From the NCBI RefSeq assembly GCF_005886805.2, contig NZ_CP045429.1, positions 962,501-1,026,500 on the forward strand: a stretch of 64,000 nucleotides of DNA, read 5' to 3'. The notes under the pieces are model-generated. The model was not told the DNA's origin. It worked only from the letters and a program-made list of their open reading frames with translations, and searched no databases. Both the position numbers and the translations under genes were made by a program. The first letter of the stretch is position 1; each line of letters opens with the position of its first letter. The stretch is from Pseudoalteromonas rubra. GTDB lineage: Bacteria; Pseudomonadota; Gammaproteobacteria; Enterobacterales; Alteromonadaceae. This document shows positions 11,146-22,252 of this stretch, piece after piece.

Positions 11146-11877
11146 ATGCTGTCGAAAAATCAACAAAAGCTGCTCCGCGCTCTGGCGCAAAAAAAATATC
11201 GCAAACAACATGGTCTGTACCTGGTGCAGGGGGCGAAAAATGTCCAGGAGTTGCTCATTGCAGGTAAGCCGGTTAAACACCTCTTTGCCAGCGCCGATTT
11301 TATTGCCGATAACCAGGCTTTGTTGGAAGGTTATGACGTGGTGCTGTGCGATGAGGCTGAGCTGAGTAAGGTCAGCACGTTAGTCAGCAACAATGCGGCT
11401 ATTGCCATTGCCCAGACTGAGCCACAGGCAGAGCTGAACACGCAAGGGTTGATCCTGGCGCTGGATGATGTATCAGATCCGGGCAACCTAGGTACCATTA
11501 TTCGAGTTGCGGACTGGTATGGTTTGAGCCAAATTGTACTCAGTGAGCACTGTGCGGACCATCTGAATCCGAAAGTGATCAGCGCGACCATGGGTTCTTT
11601 CGCGCGTGTTGCGGTGATCAGAACGGATCTGTGTGCTTTACTGCAAGATTATGATGGCCCGGTTTATGGGGCTTTTTTAGAAGGTGAGAGCGTGCATACG
11701 ACGCCTTTTGCTGCGCGTGGCATACTCGTGATGGGCAGCGAATCTCATGGTATCAGCGATGCAGTGGCACAGCATATTAATCAGCCCATAACCATCCCGG
11801 CATTTGGTGGTGCAGAGTCACTAAACGTGGCGATGGCGACGGGGATCATTCTTGATAACATTAAACGCCACAGCTAA
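11146..11877 (+). CDS. TrmH/SpoU-family RNA 2'-O-methyltransferase
   Basis: A 243-aa SPOUT methyltransferase. The N-terminal part (1-95) is an RNA-binding substrate domain with MLSKNQQKLLRALAQKKYRKQ. The catalytic domain shows the three SpoU motifs: motif 1 DPGNLGTIIRVADWYG (about 119-134), motif 2 MGSESHGIS (about 196-204), and motif 3 IPAFGGAESLNVAMATGI (about 217-234). The enzyme transfers a methyl group from S-adenosylmethionine to a ribose 2'-OH in rRNA or tRNA. The exact target cannot be read from the sequence. It lies immediately upstream of smc with 48 bases between them. Confidence 0.9.
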   Translation: MLSKNQQKLLRALAQKKYRKQHGLYLVQGAKNVQELLIAGKPVKHLFASADFIADNQALLEGYDVVLCDEAELSKVSTLVSNNAAIAIAQTEPQAELNTQGLILALDDVSDPGNLGTIIRVADWYGLSQIVLSEHCADHLNPKVISATMGSFARVAVIRTDLCALLQDYDGPVYGAFLEGESVHTTPFAARGILVMGSESHGISDAVAQHINQPITIPAFGGAESLNVAMATGIILDNIKRHS

Positions 11878-11925
11878 GGTGGTGTGACCTTGAACTCTTG
11901 TGTTTGCACTTAAGCTATTGTTTAT

Positions 11926-14900
11926 ATGCGTCTGAGCAGCATCAAACTGGCCGGCTTCAAATCCTTTGTTGAGCCGACCAAAATTCCCTTTCCAGAGCCG
12001 ATGACTTGTGTTGTTGGCCCTAATGGGTGTGGCAAGTCTAATGTCATTGACGCCGTACGCTGGGTGCTGGGTGAAAGCTCCGCAAAAAACCTCCGCGGCG
12101 ATGCCATGACGGACGTTATCTTTAATGGCTCAACTCATCGCAAGCCTGTGTCTCAGGCTTCGGTAGAGCTGCTTTTCGACAATACTCAAGGGCGTCTGCC
12201 AGGTTCTATGGCCGATAGGACACAGGTGGCGATCAAGCGTCTGGTAACCCGAGATGGCCAGTCACTGTATTTCCTCAATGGCAGTAAATGCCGTAAACGC
12301 GACATCACTGACATCTTTCTTGGCACCGGCCTTGGCCCGCGCAGTTATGCAATTATCGAGCAGGGGATGATTTCGCGACTTATCGAGAGTAAGCCGCAAG
12401 AGCTGCGTATCTTTTTGGAGGAGGCCGCCGGTGTCTCCAAATACAAAGAGCGTCGTCGGGAAACGCAGACTCGGATCAAAAGTACTCGAGAGAATCTGGA
12501 ACGTTTGCTGGATATGCGTCAGGAGCTGCAAAATCAGCTTGACCGGCTGTCTAAACAGGCCGATGCGGCTCGTCAGTATCGAGACCTAAAGGCACAGGAG
12601 CGGACTCTGAAAGGCCAGCTGGCGGTGTTAAAGTGGCAGGAGTTACATGCCAGACAGCAGGAAAAAACCATTCAGATCACTAAACTGAATGAGCAATTGA
12701 CCTTTTTGGAGCAAGCCCATGGTGGTCATGATGATGTGCTGGCCACGTGTGAGCAACAAGTTACCCACTTCAGCGAGGCGCAATCGGAATTACAACAGCA
12801 GCTTCATACCACCCAAACTCAGTTAACCCGCCTGGAGCAGCAGAAAATCTATCTGAGCGAAAAACGCCGTGACTTAGAGGATAAACAAGCACAGTTGAAC
12901 GAAGAGATTGCCCAGGCTCAGGCGTTATATGAACAGCAACAACAACATTGTGCAGAATTAGCCGAGCAAGCTGAGATACATCAGGAGGCTGCGCAGATAA
13001 GTGCTGAGAAGCTGGCTGAAGCAGAAATATTAAACGAAGAAAAAATCCAGCAGCTGCAAGCATCAGAAGCGGCTAATCAGCAGAATCAGCAGGTACTTGA
13101 GCAGGCACGACAGCATGCTCAGCAATGTCAGTTAGCGTTGCAACGTTTAACTCAGCAACAACAGCACTTGACGCAGCAACAAGCGCAATTGGCACAGCAG
13201 TTGGCGCAGCATGGTACACAAAACCCGGCTGAGGCATTAGCACTGCAACAAAAAGCGCATCAGGAGTTGGTGCATGCTATGGCCATCTCACAGCAGGAAA
13301 ACCAGCGTCTGAGTGCCGAGCTACACCGTTTGAACGAGGCAAAAGCGGCGCTACGGCAACAGGTTCAGACGCAGCAGGTCAAACTTGGGCAGGTTCAGGC
13401 TCAGGTGCAGGCGCTGGAAAAACTCACCCATGCTCAGCAAAGTGACAGTGAAGATGCCCCCGGTGTGCCTTTGCTCAGTGCTTTAAGGGCCGAATCAGGC
13501 CGCGAACAGGTTGTGGAACGTGCGATGCTGGGGCTGGGCTCGCTGCGGATCACAGAACAAGACTATGTCAACCGGATCTGGGCCAGTACAAAAAGAGAGA
13601 AAACCCCGAACAGTGTGGCGATGTTAGTCCATTCAGACGTTTACCCCGAGTTTCTCAATCAAATTGAGTGGCTCGGTGAGGCGCGTCACTTTAGCGCACA
13701 CACAGCGTTTTTTGCCGCCATTGATGATGAAGGCAACTTGTATGGGCATAACTGGCGGGCGCAAGAGACAGATACGCAGTCGGAGAATTTGCTGGCTCAT
13801 TATAGCGAGCTGCGTGCCCATCAGGCGGCATTGCCGGAGATTGAAGCGCGGCTTAGCGAACTGGAAGCTGCGCTTGGGCCACTGGAAGCGTCAGCGGTGC
13901 AATGTGCCGAGCAGCTTGAAACCAATAAACAGGCTGTTCATGAAGCGGCCAAACAGGTCGCCAGCAGCCAGACTCGAGTGGACATGCTGGTGGCTCAGCA
14001 AGCCAACTGGGAACAACAAAGCCATCAGCTAGAAAGCAATCAACATGAATTGGCTGAGCAGAGCGAACTGCTGGTGGCACAGCTCGAAGAAAGCGAGCAA
14101 ATTTTGTGGCAGGCAGAAGAAGCGCAGGAATTACAGCAGCAACAGATGGATCAGGCGAGCGAATCACTGGATACACTCAAGCGGGCACAGCTTCATCAAC
14201 AGCAACAACAACGTGACATTCAACAGCAGTATCATCAGGCGAAACTGAAACTCCAGCAGGTTGAAAGTGATGTGCAGCTTGGCCAGACTAAACTCAGCCA
14301 CCTTGCCCAGGCCCTGACGCAGGGCACAGAATCACTTGCGCAAGTGCAGCAACAATTACACAGCTGTGAAGAGCCCGGTGTCGAGCTGGAGCAACAGCAA
14401 ACCGAATTGTTGATCCGCCATACCGAGCTGGAGCAAGCATTACAGGATGGCGCGGCAAAACTGGATGAAGCAAAGCAGCAACTGAGTGATAAACAGCTGG
14501 CGCTGAAAGATGCTCAGGCACAGAGCACTAAACTCAAAGAGCAACGTCAGCAGTTAGCTTTACAGGAACAAAGTTTAATGGTGAAGGCACAGGCCGTGCT
14601 TGAGCCATTGACAGAGCTGCGTCAGACACTCAAAGACGTTTTGGCTCAGTTACCTGAAGAGGCACAGGCCAGCAGTCATCAGGGTAAACTGACTCGCATT
14701 GCCCAGCAGCTGAGTCTGTTGGGGGCGGTGAACCTCGCCGCGATTGAAGAATTTGATGAAGCCCAGCAACGCAAACGGTATCTTGACGAGCAGCTGGACG
14801 ATCTCAGTGCCGCGCTGGAAACGCTTGAAGGGGCTATTCGTAAGATTGACCGTGAGACGCGTAGCCGTTTTAAAACGACCTTTGATCAGGTTAATCAGGA

Positions 14901-15333
14901 CCTGGCGGAACTGTTTCCCAAGGTGTTTGGCGGTGGTAGCGCCTATCTGGAACTGACCAGTGATGACTTGTTAGAAAGTGGTGTCACCATAATGGCAAGA
15001 CCGCCGGGTAAGAAAAACTCGACAATTCATCTGTTAAGTGGTGGAGAAAAAGCCCTGACCGCATTATCATTGGTATTTTCAATATTTAGACTAAATCCGG
15101 CCCCATTTTGTATGCTGGATGAAGTAGATGCACCGCTGGACGATGCGAACGTAGGACGCTTCTGCCGACTGGTCGAAGAAATGTCGCAAACGGTGCAGTT
15201 TATATACATCAGCCACAATAAGGTCGCAATGGAAATGGCAGGCCGGCTGACGGGGGTGACCATGGCGGAACCCGGAGTTTCACGTATGGTTGCCGTAGAT
15301 ATAGAACAAGCAGTGCAAATGGCGCATGCATAA
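11926..15333 (+). CDS. smc: chromosome segregation protein SMC
   Basis: A 1135-aa SMC ATPase. The N-terminal head carries Walker A GPNGCGKS (Lys37). Two very Gln/Glu-rich coiled coils (about 170-500 and 650-980) flank a hinge at about 505-640. The C-terminal head has the LSGGEKALTALSL signature and Walker B FCMLDEVDAPLDD. The protein forms the condensin ring that organises the nucleoid. Using Smc rather than MukB fits Alteromonadales rather than enterics. The next gene, zipA, starts 16 bases after the stop, so smc-zipA is probably co-transcribed. Confidence 0.97.
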   Translation: MRLSSIKLAGFKSFVEPTKIPFPEPMTCVVGPNGCGKSNVIDAVRWVLGESSAKNLRGDAMTDVIFNGSTHRKPVSQASVELLFDNTQGRLPGSMADRTQVAIKRLVTRDGQSLYFLNGSKCRKRDITDIFLGTGLGPRSYAIIEQGMISRLIESKPQELRIFLEEAAGVSKYKERRRETQTRIKSTRENLERLLDMRQELQNQLDRLSKQADAARQYRDLKAQERTLKGQLAVLKWQELHARQQEKTIQITKLNEQLTFLEQAHGGHDDVLATCEQQVTHFSEAQSELQQQLHTTQTQLTRLEQQKIYLSEKRRDLEDKQAQLNEEIAQAQALYEQQQQHCAELAEQAEIHQEAAQISAEKLAEAEILNEEKIQQLQASEAANQQNQQVLEQARQHAQQCQLALQRLTQQQQHLTQQQAQLAQQLAQHGTQNPAEALALQQKAHQELVHAMAISQQENQRLSAELHRLNEAKAALRQQVQTQQVKLGQVQAQVQALEKLTHAQQSDSEDAPGVPLLSALRAESGREQVVERAMLGLGSLRITEQDYVNRIWASTKREKTPNSVAMLVHSDVYPEFLNQIEWLGEARHFSAHTAFFAAIDDEGNLYGHNWRAQETDTQSENLLAHYSELRAHQAALPEIEARLSELEAALGPLEASAVQCAEQLETNKQAVHEAAKQVASSQTRVDMLVAQQANWEQQSHQLESNQHELAEQSELLVAQLEESEQILWQAEEAQELQQQQMDQASESLDTLKRAQLHQQQQQRDIQQQYHQAKLKLQQVESDVQLGQTKLSHLAQALTQGTESLAQVQQQLHSCEEPGVELEQQQTELLIRHTELEQALQDGAAKLDEAKQQLSDKQLALKDAQAQSTKLKEQRQQLALQEQSLMVKAQAVLEPLTELRQTLKDVLAQLPEEAQASSHQGKLTRIAQQLSLLGAVNLAAIEEFDEAQQRKRYLDEQLDDLSAALETLEGAIRKIDRETRSRFKTTFDQVNQDLAELFPKVFGGGSAYLELTSDDLLESGVTIMARPPGKKNSTIHLLSGGEKALTALSLVFSIFRLNPAPFCMLDEVDAPLDDANVGRFCRLVEEMSQTVQFIYISHNKVAMEMAGRLTGVTMAEPGVSRMVAVDIEQAVQMAHA

Positions 15334-15349
15334 TAAGTAAAGGTGAGCA

Positions 15350-16054
15350 ATGGCCACAGAATTAAGATGGGCATTAATCGTGATCAGTGCACTGATCATT
15401 GGTGGATTATTGATACATGGCTTATGGTCGGTGAGAAAAAAAGAGAACCAGGACACCGATAGCCCCGCACCCGCAAAAAAACCGGAAACGGTCCCTCAGC
15501 CACAACGCGAAGAAGAGCCTCAGCTGGGCGAAATGAGCTTTTCTGCGGTTGATGAGGATAAGCAACCGGCCTCTGCTGAAGCCGATACCGAAGCGACCGA
15601 GCAAGCGGAGACTGAGCAGCAGGAATCACCGCAGGAAATGGCGCCGCAGGAGTTTATTATTCTGCATATTGATATGCCTGAAGGGCTAACCATGGCCGGC
15701 TCTAAGTTGCTACCTTGCGTATTGAGCCTGGGCTTTAAGTACTCTGATGAAGGTTTTTTTAATCGTCATGTTGAATCATCAGGTAATGGTCCGGTCTTGT
15801 TCCGTTTGGTCAATATGTACAATCCAGGCACCTTCGATATCGACAATATGGAACAGTTCAGCACAGGTGGCGTGAGTCTGTTTATGACCTTGCCTTGTGA
15901 GGGGGACAGCATGGCTGCGTTCAATATGCTACACAGTGCCGCGAAGAAACTCGCCGATGAATTTGGTGCCAGTGTGCTGGACAGCAATCGAGAGCCACTC
16001 ACTGTGAATACCACCCGTGCCTATGTAGAAAAGGTACGAGAATATACCGTATAA
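15350..16054 (+). CDS. zipA: cell division protein ZipA
   Basis: A 234-aa division protein. An N-terminal transmembrane anchor (about 7-25) is followed by a charged Pro/Gln/Glu-rich linker (about 28-95) and a C-terminal FtsZ-binding domain (about 97-225, from FIILHIDMPEG to the MTLPCEGD segment). ZipA tethers FtsZ to the inner membrane and stabilises the Z ring. It follows smc closely with an AAAGGTGA ribosome site, and a strong terminator separates it from ligA. Confidence 0.95.
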   Translation: MATELRWALIVISALIIGGLLIHGLWSVRKKENQDTDSPAPAKKPETVPQPQREEEPQLGEMSFSAVDEDKQPASAEADTEATEQAETEQQESPQEMAPQEFIILHIDMPEGLTMAGSKLLPCVLSLGFKYSDEGFFNRHVESSGNGPVLFRLVNMYNPGTFDIDNMEQFSTGGVSLFMTLPCEGDSMAAFNMLHSAAKKLADEFGASVLDSNREPLTVNTTRAYVEKVREYTV

Positions 16055-16088
16055 GCGTTAAAGCTGCCTTCGGGCTCAGACGCGACAG

Positions 16089-16116
16089 AGCCACGGACCC
16101 GGGTCCGTGGCTTTTT
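16089..16116 (+). terminator. rho-independent terminator
   Basis: A perfect 12-bp stem (AGCCACGGACCC with its complement) is followed by TTTTT. It ends the smc-zipA transcript before ligA. Because the ligA start is only 20 bases further on, ligA must rely on readthrough or on a promoter inside or before this hairpin. Confidence 0.85.
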
Positions 16117-16126
16117 GTGTTATTAA

Positions 16127-18157
<2,031 letters not shown>

Positions 18158-18163
18158 TTAACA

Positions 18164-18182
18164 GGCAGGCTGCTAGCCTGCC
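18164..18182. other. perfect 8-bp hairpin after ligA
   Basis: GGCAGGCT and AGCCTGCC are separated by three bases. No T tract follows, so it is not a typical terminator. It lies in the 44-base gap between ligA and the next gene and could affect mRNA processing. Confidence 0.5.
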
Positions 18183-18201
18183 ACAGAATGAGAGAAGTGG
18201 T

Positions 18202-18687
18202 ATGAGCAAGTTACAGGCGGGGTATGGGCCCGAGTATTGGGATAAATATGGGGTATATCGCACGCCTGTAGGGTTTAATCTGACTTTGTTGGTGTTGCTC
18301 AGGCCCTTTTTTCTGTGGCTGGTTTCAGCCCTCACATGGCGTCCTGATCTTGATCTCATGTCATTGTTTTTTCATTCAAAGCAGCACTTCTTTGTGGCAG
18401 TGATGATAGCGAGTCTGGCACTGATCCCGACTGTGCTGTTTTCATTGCGCAGGCCAACAAGTTCTCCCAAACTCGCCAGCTTTTGGCGTCATATGCGCTG
18501 GCCACTGCTGCTGGCAGCCTGTCTCGACCTGGCCTGGCTGGGGATGCAAATTGTTCAGGCGCAGTATCAGTTTTCTTTCTATCTGGCCATTCAAGCAGTG
18601 TTGGTGTCTTGGGTAATTTTATATTTGCTCAAAAGCCGATACTTAACGTGTTTTTTTGGGGATTGGCCTGAACCTGAAAATAATTGA
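18202..18687 (+). CDS. DUF2919-like inner-membrane protein (YfeZ-type)
   Basis: A 161-aa membrane protein with four hydrophobic segments (about 27-45, 62-82, 98-115, 123-142). The N-terminal pattern W-DKYGVYRTPVGFNLTLLVLL matches what I remember of the DUF2919/YfeZ family. Function is unknown. It lies 44 bases after ligA, separated by a hairpin, in a position conserved in several related genera. Confidence 0.7.
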   Translation: MSKLQAGYGPEYWDKYGVYRTPVGFNLTLLVLLRPFFLWLVSALTWRPDLDLMSLFFHSKQHFFVAVMIASLALIPTVLFSLRRPTSSPKLASFWRHMRWPLLLAACLDLAWLGMQIVQAQYQFSFYLAIQAVLVSWVILYLLKSRYLTCFFGDWPEPENN

Positions 18688-18857
18688 CTTGACGCTGACG
18701 GGCTAACAACTAAACATTAGGGCGATCGTGGCTTTCATATTGGCGTAAAAATAACACGCTAGTCTGATCCGGACTGGCTGTGTGACTCTATAACAATAAG
18801 ACAAATCTCATGTGTTTGCCAATATGGAGTAACCCTACATCAAGCGGAGAAAGAGAC

Positions 18858-19313
18858 ATGTTAACTTGGCGAGATATTCTGCAGTTCGCAGACAACGGCA
18901 ATCCACAACCACCCAGGCGCGTCGAAAAAAATCTGATGCAATGGCAGGCATTGCTGGAACCTTCAGTTTTTCATATCACCCGCAACCGCGGTACAGAGCG
19001 TCCGTTTAGCTCGCAAAGTTGCACTGTATTTTCACCGGGTAAATATCATTGCGCCTGTTGTGATCAGCTGCTATTTGATGCAGAAGAAAAGTTTGATAGC
19101 GGCTCAGGCTGGCCCTCATTTACGCAGCCATATTGTGCTGATTCAGTCGCTTATCAGCTGGATCGCTCCCATGGTACGGACAGAGTGGAGATTGTTTGTA
19201 ATGTCTGCGATGCGCACCTTGGACATGTTTTTCCGGATGGGCCTAAGCCCAGTGGTTTACGCTATTGTGTCAATGCACTGGCGTTGAAAAAACACGAAGA
19301 AGGCACCCACTAA
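18858..19313 (+). CDS. msrB: peptide methionine sulfoxide reductase MsrB
   Basis: A 151-aa MsrB from ATG 18858, chosen because a GGAGAAAGAG ribosome site precedes it; a longer frame from 18810 has no such site. Zinc ligands are the pairs Cys65/Cys68 and Cys114/Cys117. The catalytic Cys137 lies in RYCVNALAL, and the conserved GSGWPSF substrate loop is at about 81-88. It reduces methionine-R-sulfoxide in proteins. The short N-terminal extension before the fold is ordinary. Confidence 0.95.
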   Translation: MLTWRDILQFADNGNPQPPRRVEKNLMQWQALLEPSVFHITRNRGTERPFSSQSCTVFSPGKYHCACCDQLLFDAEEKFDSGSGWPSFTQPYCADSVAYQLDRSHGTDRVEIVCNVCDAHLGHVFPDGPKPSGLRYCVNALALKKHEEGTH

Positions 19314-19337
19314 CCTAACAGGGCGGGGCGTTTGTCG

Positions 19338-20972
19338 TTAGGCATTAAAGTCCAGTTTCATCTCTGCCAGCTGGGCTTGTAGCTTGTCGAAACGCTCCTG
19401 CTGCTCTGTCTCAAGTTGTGCTGCACTCAGTGTTTTGTAGCATTTTTCTGCCAGATTTGAATTAAACGTGGTGGCTTGCTTTCCGGTTGCATCAGCCAGA
19501 CACTGCAGTAAATTGAGTGCGATACTGGCATTTTTAGGCATCACTCTGAATGCTTGTGTGAACGCTTCTAACGCCACGTCTAACTGCCCCTTCTGGAACT
19601 GCTTTACAGCATGGTTATTGAGCTCTTTTGGCCCCATTGTGATGTTTTTGCGTTCATCCTGTTGTTGTTGAAGCAGATGCATTAAGGTTGGGTCTTTCTG
19701 CTGCTGATGGCGTTCGCAGTGCGTAATTATTTGACCAAACAACGCTTCTGCTTTGTGCTGAAACCCCAATTCGTGGAAGGCTTTGGCTTTATCTAATGCA
19801 GCATCAACCGAGCGTATTTGAGGCTCATCTTCCAACTGTTCCATGAGTTGCCGCGCTTTGGTATGTTCATCTTTCAGATAATGAAGCCGCGCATTTAATA
19901 CGTCAATTTGAGTCTGGTTGTTGGCATTGGGAAACTGCTTTTTGAGATCACTCAGATATTGCTGAGTTTGTCGGGTGAGACGGGTGATCTGGTCATGCTG
20001 ATCTGTGCTGAGCGCAAAGTCAATGCCAGCTCGGGCTGCATTCAAATAGACTTCCGGGCTGTCATGCATTGAAAAGCGGGCAAAGTTAGCGATTTCTTTT
20101 TGTGCATTGTAGCTGCATTCATAATCATGGTTAATACGTGCAACGGTACTGAGAGACTTCTGACGCTCAATATTGCGCGGTGCAATCTGAGAGGCTTTTA
20201 CCAACGACTCCTGTGCTTCTTCAAATTGGTTGAGTTTGAGTTCCAGGCGAGACAATAGATCTAATGCGGCAAGTCGGGTTTCGCTTTTCTCTATCAGTGA
20301 CTTGAGCATTTTTTGCGCCATGATGTCTTCATTATTTGCTATCAGAGTTTCGACTAAACCGAGTTTGGCCCAGGTAAACTTTTGCAGCTCAAGTACGGAG
20401 CGATAGAATTGCTTGGTTTCGTCAAACTGCTTAAGTTTTAACAGGGTCTCGCCTTTAAGCTTTAGTAATATCGGGCTGTAAGCGTGCTCACCGCTCTCAA
20501 GTTCAGAGTTAATGAGTTTGAGCGCTTTAGAGTAATTCTCGTCGTCAATCAAGTTATAGAGCGCCTTAAGGCTACGTTTACGCTTTAACACTCGCTCAAT
20601 ACGCGCTTTAAGCTCCTTTATGCTAAAAGGCTTCACCAGGAAGTCATCTGGTTGCAACTCAACGATACTGTGAACTAATTCTGGACTGGTTTCTGCGGAG
20701 GTGAAAATAAACCCGGTGCTTTGGCGGATCAGGCGTTTTTTAAGCAGCTCCTCGTATAGCTGATACCCATTCTGACGTTTACTCAGATCAAACGAGCAAA
20801 TAATTAAATCGAATTTATGATGGATACAACTTTCCTTTGCCAGCTGGGCGTTTTCGGCAAACTGGACGTTTTTGTAGGCCAGCTGGTCTAGCGACTGCTT
20901 AATGTAGCTCAGCGCTAGCTGCTGTTCTTCCACGATCAAAATTTTTGCATTTACAAAGGGTTGAACAGGCAT
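19338..20972 (-). CDS. TPR protein with N-terminal pseudo-receiver
   Basis: A 544-aa protein with a CheY-like receiver at 9-130, followed by helical TPR-type repeats to the C-terminus (clear units at about 170-270 and 440-510). The acidic pair is present (EE at 15-16) and the conserved Lys is in LVKPFS, but the phosphoacceptor position reads Ser60 (IICSFDL) where Asp is expected. The receiver is therefore probably a protein-interaction module, or responds without phosphorylation. The family is common in Vibrio, Shewanella and Pseudoalteromonas as a CheY-TPR scaffold. It is convergent with msrB. Confidence 0.82.
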   Translation of the reverse strand: MPVQPFVNAKILIVEEQQLALSYIKQSLDQLAYKNVQFAENAQLAKESCIHHKFDLIICSFDLSKRQNGYQLYEELLKKRLIRQSTGFIFTSAETSPELVHSIVELQPDDFLVKPFSIKELKARIERVLKRKRSLKALYNLIDDENYSKALKLINSELESGEHAYSPILLKLKGETLLKLKQFDETKQFYRSVLELQKFTWAKLGLVETLIANNEDIMAQKMLKSLIEKSETRLAALDLLSRLELKLNQFEEAQESLVKASQIAPRNIERQKSLSTVARINHDYECSYNAQKEIANFARFSMHDSPEVYLNAARAGIDFALSTDQHDQITRLTRQTQQYLSDLKKQFPNANNQTQIDVLNARLHYLKDEHTKARQLMEQLEDEPQIRSVDAALDKAKAFHELGFQHKAEALFGQIITHCERHQQQKDPTLMHLLQQQQDERKNITMGPKELNNHAVKQFQKGQLDVALEAFTQAFRVMPKNASIALNLLQCLADATGKQATTFNSNLAEKCYKTLSAAQLETEQQERFDKLQAQLAEMKLDFNA

Positions 20973-21154
20973 AGAGTAAAGGATAAAGGAATAAATTCTG
21001 CATGCTTTTAGTCTAGACGTTTATTTTTTCTTTTGAAACATAAGGATTAAAAAGCTTGCTAAGAATGCATAGAAAGTAGGGGGGGACATTGTTAGAACGA
21101 GTCCAGTGCTGAATTGACTGAAGTATACGAGAAAAATAATAAGAATTTAGATAA

Positions 21155-21260
21155 TGGTGGGTTGTAATGAACTTGATTGGGTAATGCTCGCCTTGGTTAG
21201 GAATGAGTGCGATGTGGCATCGACCAATGTACACGAGGTAAATAACAGGGATTTAGATGA
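21155..21260 (-). repeat. tRNA-Val-derived 106-bp tandem repeat, copy 1
   Basis: Read on the minus strand, the unit keeps the 3' acceptor strand and CCA of tRNA-Val, part of the T loop and the 3' side of the anticodon stem, but has lost the 5' acceptor strand and D arm. It is the outermost and slightly most diverged copy. It lies downstream of the tRNA-Val operon, so it may be transcribed as its 3' trailer. Confidence 0.85.
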
Positions 21261-21366
21261 TGGTGGGTTGTAATGAACTTGAATTGGTAATGCTCGCCTT
21301 GATTAGGAATGAGTGCGATGTGGCATCGACCAATGTAAACGCGGTAAATAGCAGGAATTTAGATGA
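21261..21366 (-). repeat. tRNA-Val-derived 106-bp tandem repeat, copy 2
   Basis: The same unit as copy 1, starting exactly 106 bases later and differing at a handful of positions. It includes a spacer with the pattern GGTAAATA-CAGGAATTTAGA. Confidence 0.85.
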
Positions 21367-21472
21367 TGGTGGGTTGTAATGAACTTGAATTGGTAATGCT
21401 CGCCTTGGTTAGTAATGAGTGCGATGTGGCATCGACTAATGAACACGAGGTAAATAACAGGAATTTAGATGA
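21367..21472 (-). repeat. tRNA-Val-derived 106-bp tandem repeat, copy 3
   Basis: Starts exactly 106 bases after copy 2. A few substitutions set it apart from copies 2 and 4, for example CGACTAATG in place of CGACCAATG. Confidence 0.85.
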
Positions 21473-21578
21473 TGGTGGGTTGTAATGAACTTGAATTGGT
21501 AATGCTCGCCTTGATTAGGAATGAGCGCGATGTGGCATCGACCAATGTAAACGCGGTAAATAACAGGAATTTAGATGA
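21473..21578 (-). repeat. tRNA-Val-derived 106-bp tandem repeat, copy 4
   Basis: Starts 106 bases after copy 3, and an intact tRNA-Val begins exactly 106 bases after it. The functional tRNA is thus in register with the array, which shows that the repeats arose by tandem duplication of a tRNA unit. Confidence 0.85.
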
Positions 21579-21654
21579 TGGTGGGTTGTACTGGACTTGA
21601 ACCAGTGACCCTCGCCTTGTAAGGGCGATGCTCTCCCAACTGAGCTAACAACCC
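21579..21654 (-). tRNA. tRNA-Val (TAC)
   Basis: A 76-nt cloverleaf with anticodon TAC in loop CTTACAA and an encoded CCA. It is the promoter-distal intact copy of a six-gene operon and is in register with the decayed repeats. Confidence 0.97.
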
Positions 21655-21694
21655 ATGCATAGATGCAGGTATATACTCTGTATTTCCGAAGAAA

Positions 21695-21770
21695 TGGTGG
21701 GTTGTACTGGACTTGAACCAGTGACCCTCGCCTTGTAAGGGCGATGCTCTCCCAACTGAGCTAACAACCC
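21695..21770 (-). tRNA. tRNA-Val (TAC)
   Basis: Identical in sequence to the other intact valine copies; CCA encoded; 40-base spacer to the copy at 21579. Confidence 0.97.
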
Positions 21771-21792
21771 AGAGTATTATTTTTTATTAAGA

Positions 21793-21868
21793 TGGTGGGT
21801 TGTACTGGACTTGAACCAGTGACCCTCGCCTTGTAAGGGCGATGCTCTCCCAACTGAGCTAACAACCC
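21793..21868 (-). tRNA. tRNA-Val (TAC)
   Basis: Intact 76-nt copy with anticodon TAC and encoded CCA; only 22 bases separate it from the copy at 21695. Confidence 0.97.
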
Positions 21869-21898
21869 ATCTTAAATTTACAGCAGCATTCAAAGTTA

Positions 21899-21968
21899 TG
21901 GTGGGTTGTACTGACTTTAAATCAGCCCCTTGCCTTGGTAAGAATGAGCGCGATGCTGCATCGACCAA
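21899..21968 (-). pseudogene. degenerate tRNA-Val copy
   Basis: Keeps the CCA and 3' acceptor strand of tRNA-Val and a rearranged T arm, but the 5' half is replaced by a sequence shared with the 106-bp repeats (GGTCGATGC-GCATCGCGCTCATT on the minus strand). It cannot form the acceptor stem. It lies between two intact copies, so it is probably inside the same precursor RNA. Confidence 0.75.
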
Positions 21969-21982
21969 AGTTCACCAATTAA

Positions 21983-22058
21983 TGGTGGGTTGTACTGGAC
22001 TTGAACCAGTGACCCTCGCCTTGTAAGGGCGATGCTCTCCCAACTGAGCTAACAACCC
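21983..22058 (-). tRNA. tRNA-Val (TAC)
   Basis: Intact 76-nt copy with anticodon TAC and encoded CCA, located just upstream (in transcription) of a degenerate copy. Confidence 0.97.
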
Positions 22059-22126
22059 AGAACTTGTTTATTCTGCTTTGTGCGTATTGAGCCATAATTT
22101 TTAATCTAAATAGACCACTTAAATTA

Positions 22127-22202
22127 TGGTGGGTTGTACTGGACTTGAACCAGTGACCCTCGCCTTGTAAGGGCGATGCTCTCCCAACTGAGCTAACAAC
22201 CC
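22127..22202 (-). tRNA. tRNA-Val (TAC)
   Basis: Intact 76-nt copy with anticodon TAC and encoded CCA, identical to its neighbours. Confidence 0.97.
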
Positions 22203-22252
22203 AATACGCTGTTTCAAATGTGAATGACTATGCTGTCTTTTCACCGAATTAA

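Noticed and set aside
21777..21968. Open frames across the tRNA-Val region
   Set aside because: They read through intact tRNA genes and have no ribosome sites.
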